From: Flavobacterium sp. | Lineage (GTDB): Bacteria; Bacteroidota; Bacteroidia; Flavobacteriales; Flavobacteriaceae | Direction of reading: 5' to 3' | Length of the DNA: 9,578 nucleotides | Assembly (NCBI GenBank): GCA_027483785.1 | Contig: JAIXTU010000279.1 | Coordinates: 1-9,578 of the forward strand | Shown: piece after piece, positions 6,675 to 9,578 of the stretch | Numbering within the stretch: position 1 is the stretch's first letter | How the letters are laid out: every line of letters starts with the position of its first letter | Notes under the pieces: generated by a model | Seen by the model: only the letters and a program-made list of their open reading frames with translations | Told to the model about the DNA's origin: nothing | Database searches by the model: none | Position numbers and translations under genes: made by a program

Positions 6675-7619
6675 ATGAAACATTGGATCGAAGCAGCACG
6701 AGTACGAACTTTACCGCTGTCTGTTTCCGGAATAATCCTTGGAAGCTTTTACGCCATCTCGCACTCAACGTTTAATTGGTGGATCGTAACTTTTGCACTC
6801 GCAACCACCTTAGGTTTGCAAATCCTGTCAAACTTTGCTAACGATTACGGCGACGGTGTAAAAGGCACCGATAATCAAGACCGAATCGGGCCGCAACGCG
6901 CCATCCAAAGCGGTGTTATTTCGCCAGCGGAAATGAAACGCGCCATGATTATAACTTCAGTTTTAACGTTTATCTCAGCCGTAACGCTTATTTATTTTTC
7001 CTTCAAAGATCGGTACCTATGGTTTAGTCTCGTGTTTTTGATCTTGGGCGGATTAGCCATCGCGTCGGCTATTCGTTACACCGTGGGTTCATCAGCCTAC
7101 GGATATCGCGGTCTAGGCGATGTTTTTGTATTCATTTTCTTCGGCTGGGTGAGTACAATTGGTATTCATTTTATGTTTGTGAAAGAACTCGACGCCCAAC
7201 TATTCCTGCCTGCAACCGCCATAGGTTTTTTGAGTGTAGCCGTTTTGAACCTCAATAACTTACGCGATCAAATTTCCGATTCCGCGGCCGGTAAACGAAC
7301 ACTTATTGTAAAACTTGGTGCCGATTTTGGGCGTAAGTATCACTATTTTCTGATTTTATCATCGTTAGTTCTAGTTTTAATATTCGCCTATTTACAAGAG
7401 TTTCAATTGGATCAGTACTTGTTTTTACTCGCCTACATTCCGTTGCTTTTACATCTAAAACGCTTCTCAGCCATTTCAAAACCAGCCGATTACGATCCGG
7501 AGCTAAAAAAAGTAGCTCTTTCCACATTTGCGCTTTCAGTTTTATTGGCACTTTCGCTAATTTTCTTCTTCCAAGACATCTTTATCCAAATCTTTAAATC
7601 TATTTCAAACGCCTTATAA
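6675..7619 (+). CDS. menA: 1,4-dihydroxy-2-naphthoate polyprenyltransferase (menaquinone synthesis)
   Basis: MenA is an inner-membrane UbiA-family prenyltransferase that joins a polyprenyl chain to 1,4-dihydroxy-2-naphthoate, with loss of the carboxyl group, to give demethylmenaquinone. The 314-residue product begins KHWIEAARVRTLPLSVSGI, a typical MenA opening. The first Mg-diphosphate motif is NFANDYGDGVKGTDNQDR (53-70) with D57, D60 and D66. The second is NNLRDQISDSAAGKRT (194-209) with D198 and D202. GPQRAIQSG (72-80) is also characteristic. Several hydrophobic helices span the rest, including 12-28, 36-52, 92-110, 115-133, 148-166, 175-192, 224-240 and 281-300. Length is normal and both catalytic motifs are intact. 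It heads a tight operon, with the next start one base after its stop. No Shine-Dalgarno sequence is seen; an exact TAnnTTTG lies just upstream. Confidence 0.96.
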   Translation: MKHWIEAARVRTLPLSVSGIILGSFYAISHSTFNWWIVTFALATTLGLQILSNFANDYGDGVKGTDNQDRIGPQRAIQSGVISPAEMKRAMIITSVLTFISAVTLIYFSFKDRYLWFSLVFLILGGLAIASAIRYTVGSSAYGYRGLGDVFVFIFFGWVSTIGIHFMFVKELDAQLFLPATAIGFLSVAVLNLNNLRDQISDSAAGKRTLIVKLGADFGRKYHYFLILSSLVLVLIFAYLQEFQLDQYLFLLAYIPLLLHLKRFSAISKPADYDPELKKVALSTFALSVLLALSLIFFFQDIFIQIFKSISNAL

Positions 7620-7620
7620 T

Positions 7621-8298
7621 ATGAAAATTACGTACTTAGGACACGCATCGCTTGCCATTGAGGTTAATGGTGCTTCCATTTTGGTCGATCCGTTTATTAG
7701 TCCAAATCCTTTGGCAGCACACATCGATATCAACTCATTGAAAGCAGATTTCATTTTGTTGACTCATGCACACGGCGATCACGTGGCCGATGTTGAGGCT
7801 ATCGCAACACGTACACAAGCAACCATTGTATCGAACTTTGAAATTGCCGATTATTACGGCAAAAAAGGCTTAAATCAACATCCGATGAATCATGGCGGCA
7901 GCTGGAAATTTCCGTTTGGAACCGTGAAATATGTAAATGCGATTCACTCCAGTGCGTTTCCCGACGGCACGTACGGCGGAAATCCTGGAGGATTTGTAAT
8001 TGAAGCTGCTGGGAAAAGCATTTACATCTCGGGCGATACCGCGCTGACGTTCGACATGAAGCTCATTCCGTTGCGTACAAAACTCGATTTAGCCATTTTT
8101 CCAATCGGAAACAACTTTACAATGGATGTCGCCGATGCCGCTATTGCAGCCGACTTTGTAGAATGCAACAAAGTGTTGGGCATACATTTTGATACGTTCG
8201 GATATATAACCATCGATCACGAAGCAGCAAAACAACATTTTGCCGAAACAGGTAAAGAGCTAATCTTGCTTCCAATTGACGATTCAATCGAGATTTAA
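7621..8298 (+). CDS. UPF0173 metal-dependent hydrolase (metallo-beta-lactamase fold)
   Basis: This 225-residue cytoplasmic protein has no signal peptide. It opens with MKITYLGHASLAIEVNG and ILVDPFISPNP, typical of UPF0173. Metal-ligand motifs are present in order: THAHGDH (48-54; H49, H51, D53, H54), H109 in AIHSS, D139 in SGDT, and H189 in GIHFDTFGY. The PIGNNFTMD segment (161-169) is also characteristic of the family. All expected two-metal ligands are retained, so it should be a working hydrolase, but no substrate is established for the family. It sits one base after menA and directly abuts the next gene, so translation is probably coupled. A thioesterase-like role on a menaquinone precursor is conceivable from position alone; a housekeeping hydrolase that simply shares the operon is equally possible. 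No Shine-Dalgarno sequence precedes it. Confidence 0.92.
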   Translation: MKITYLGHASLAIEVNGASILVDPFISPNPLAAHIDINSLKADFILLTHAHGDHVADVEAIATRTQATIVSNFEIADYYGKKGLNQHPMNHGGSWKFPFGTVKYVNAIHSSAFPDGTYGGNPGGFVIEAAGKSIYISGDTALTFDMKLIPLRTKLDLAIFPIGNNFTMDVADAAIAADFVECNKVLGIHFDTFGYITIDHEAAKQHFAETGKELILLPIDDSIEI

Positions 8299-9483
8299 AT
8301 GAAAAAAATACTGTTCGCTTGTTTACTTTTTACTGGAGCTAGCTTTGGGCAAAATGCTACGGGATTTTGGGACAAAGACCGTTCGTTTACCAAAGAAATT
8401 AAGCTAAAAGCAGGCGACAGGCAGGTGGTGGCAGTTACTGATTTTCCGACCGGAACTACCGAATTTGTGTACCGAATTACGGTTCTCGACGAAAATCAGC
8501 AACTGTCTAACAACCTTTTTTCCCTATTAAAATCAATTCCCGATCCGAGCGGAATCAGCCAAGGAGCTGCCGGCGGCGTATTTCTGCTCTCAAAAGTGAG
8601 TGGAAGCGATAAATGCCGTTATGCGCTGTTTGGCGATGCTGCCGATGCCGACAAATTTCAGAAAACGGGAACCTTGAAAAACGCGTGTTATGCGGCAACT
8701 AACGCACTTTCTAAAGATGCGGGTCGCTTGTTTGGCAAGAACTTTTCCTGTACAGCCAAAAAATTATACGTCGGTGTTGAAAGCGACAATTGGTTGTTTT
8801 CGCAAAAAATTGTTTTGGAAGTTGTGCCGTGGGTCGACGCTCGTAAAAGTAGCGGTTGGACAGCAGCGCGCAAAAAAGAGATCATCGCTCTAGCAAAAGA
8901 GGGTGGAGTTGCCAATAAAATGTTACAGCCAAACGAATTTTGCAGCTGTGTTTTAGAGAAAATTTCGACGCAGTTTACCTATGAGCAGTACACCGAACTG
9001 CTCGCCGAAGAGAAAATGCGTTTATACAGCAAATCGGGAAGTTTATGCTTGTCGCAAAAAGACAGTAATGCCGGAATTCTTGCCGCTATTCGGAAAGACG
9101 CAAAGCAATATATTGATAAAGAGCAGTTTGAAAGAGCTGTGAGTTTGTTGGAAACAACCATTTTCGAATACAAATTGCAAAAAACCGAAGATGTTAACAG
9201 CATCGCCCGTGCGTTTATTTTTTCCAAGCAATTCGATAATGCACTTCAGATTTTCGCGGATAATCCGAGCCTCAGCAATGTAGAAACTAAAATTCTTCAC
9301 GGCCACGCACTTTTGCTGACGGGAGAGAAGCAAGAAGCAGTCGATAAATACAAATCGGTTATTACGCAGCAAGTCACTTCAAAAATGAGCGCGCGTAAAC
9401 TCATCGAATCCGATTTCGCGCAATTCGCAAAATGGAAAGAAATGGACACCAATTTTGAGCGCATTTTAAGCAAGCTCGATTAA
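8299..9483 (+). CDS. Secreted protein of unknown function with CxC motif and TPR-like C-terminus
   Basis: I do not recognise a named family. The 394-residue product has a signal peptide (MKKILFACLLFTGASFG, likely cleavage before Q18), so it is probably periplasmic or secreted. Residues about 22-180 form a mixed beta-type region with AGDRQVVAVTDFPTGTTEFVYRITVLDENQQ (split: AGDRQVVAV, FPTGTTEFVYRITVL) and three cysteines (C106, C130, C151). Residues about 187-250 are helical and contain NEFCSCVLEKIS with C215 and C217, plus C250. From about 260 the sequence is helical with paired-helix, TPR-like units (KEQFERAVSLLETTI, SKQFDNALQIF, TGEKQEAVDKYKSVI). TPRs suggest protein binding. Six cysteines after the leader could form disulfides in the periplasm. 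The start codon follows the preceding stop with no gap, making it the last visible gene of the menA operon. I recall similar hypothetical proteins in flavobacteria, unverified. Confidence 0.85.
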   Translation: MKKILFACLLFTGASFGQNATGFWDKDRSFTKEIKLKAGDRQVVAVTDFPTGTTEFVYRITVLDENQQLSNNLFSLLKSIPDPSGISQGAAGGVFLLSKVSGSDKCRYALFGDAADADKFQKTGTLKNACYAATNALSKDAGRLFGKNFSCTAKKLYVGVESDNWLFSQKIVLEVVPWVDARKSSGWTAARKKEIIALAKEGGVANKMLQPNEFCSCVLEKISTQFTYEQYTELLAEEKMRLYSKSGSLCLSQKDSNAGILAAIRKDAKQYIDKEQFERAVSLLETTIFEYKLQKTEDVNSIARAFIFSKQFDNALQIFADNPSLSNVETKILHGHALLLTGEKQEAVDKYKSVITQQVTSKMSARKLIESDFAQFAKWKEMDTNFERILSKLD

Positions 9484-9578
9484 TTCAGCGGCGTAACTGC
9501 AGTTCTTTCTCATTTTTTCATTTTGTTTTTTGGGCGCGCCGGCACACGAGTCGTCGCTGCGCAAAAGAAGTTCACGCC
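9484..9578. repeat. Non-coding end: T-rich tract followed by a GC-rich GGGCG-type intergenic element (partial)
   Basis: After the last stop come a 10-base palindrome (AACTGCAGTT, 9495-9504), a T-rich stretch to 9531, and then an abrupt GC-rich block. That block starts GGGCGCGCCGGC, includes GTCGTCGCT and runs AAAAGAAG before ending ACGCC at the window edge. The order GGGCG..., GTCG..GCT, A-rich run, ...CGCC resembles a repeat type often seen downstream of genes in Bacteroidota genomes; this is from memory. The T-rich stretch may contribute to transcription termination, but no good stem precedes it. The element is cut off by the window end. Confidence 0.35.

Noticed and set aside
8299..8325. 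Lipoprotein signal (LFAC) in the last protein
   Set aside because: The cysteine is at residue 8, with only a few hydrophobic residues before it and a continuing hydrophobic run after it. A normal signal peptide cut before Q18 fits better.
9533..9540. GGCGCGCC as a functional site
   Set aside because: It is an 8-base palindrome inside a GC-rich element; by itself it says nothing beyond composition.

Overview
The window looks like chromosomal DNA of a flavobacterium-type member of the Bacteroidota. Four things point there: secreted proteins with MKK...AQ-type leaders, exact TAnnTTTG promoter elements in one divergent spacer, no Shine-Dalgarno sequence before any of the complete genes, and a menaquinone gene (menA). 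There is no tRNA, rRNA, CRISPR array, transposase or phage gene.

Layout. Bases 1-1256 hold the last codons of an unidentified gene followed four bases later by a FAD-dependent oxidoreductase related to flavin halogenases and to the flavoprotein maturases of quinone-cofactor enzymes. Bases 1257-1655 hold no convincing gene; they carry small inverted repeats and what looks like degenerate dispersed intergenic sequence. Then comes recG (minus strand, start at 3764), divergent from a secreted M1 zinc aminopeptidase (3837-5918). The peptidase runs convergently into a secreted CpcT/CpeT-family protein on the minus strand (5941-6555). A divergent promoter region (6556-6674) with a near-perfect element on each strand separates it from a plus-strand operon: menA, a UPF0173 metallo-beta-lactamase-fold hydrolase, and a secreted cysteine- and TPR-containing protein of unknown function. 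The joints in this operon are 1 and 0 bases. The last 95 bases are non-coding: a T-rich stretch followed by a GC-rich element that resembles the GGGCG-type repeats found between flavobacterial genes.

How the genes relate. RecG is replication and recombination housekeeping. The M1 peptidase probably degrades peptides outside the inner membrane. MenA makes demethylmenaquinone for respiration. The two genes behind menA have no established role in that pathway, so the operon may be positional rather than functional. The left end is the most accessory-like part, because the flavoenzyme sits directly behind another coding region and its DNA is visibly more A+T-rich than recG. I did not find a clear new multi-gene system. 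The best leads are the flavoenzyme with its unseen upstream partner, the exported CpcT/CpeT protein in a lineage without phycobilisomes, and the unknown exported protein that ends the menA operon.
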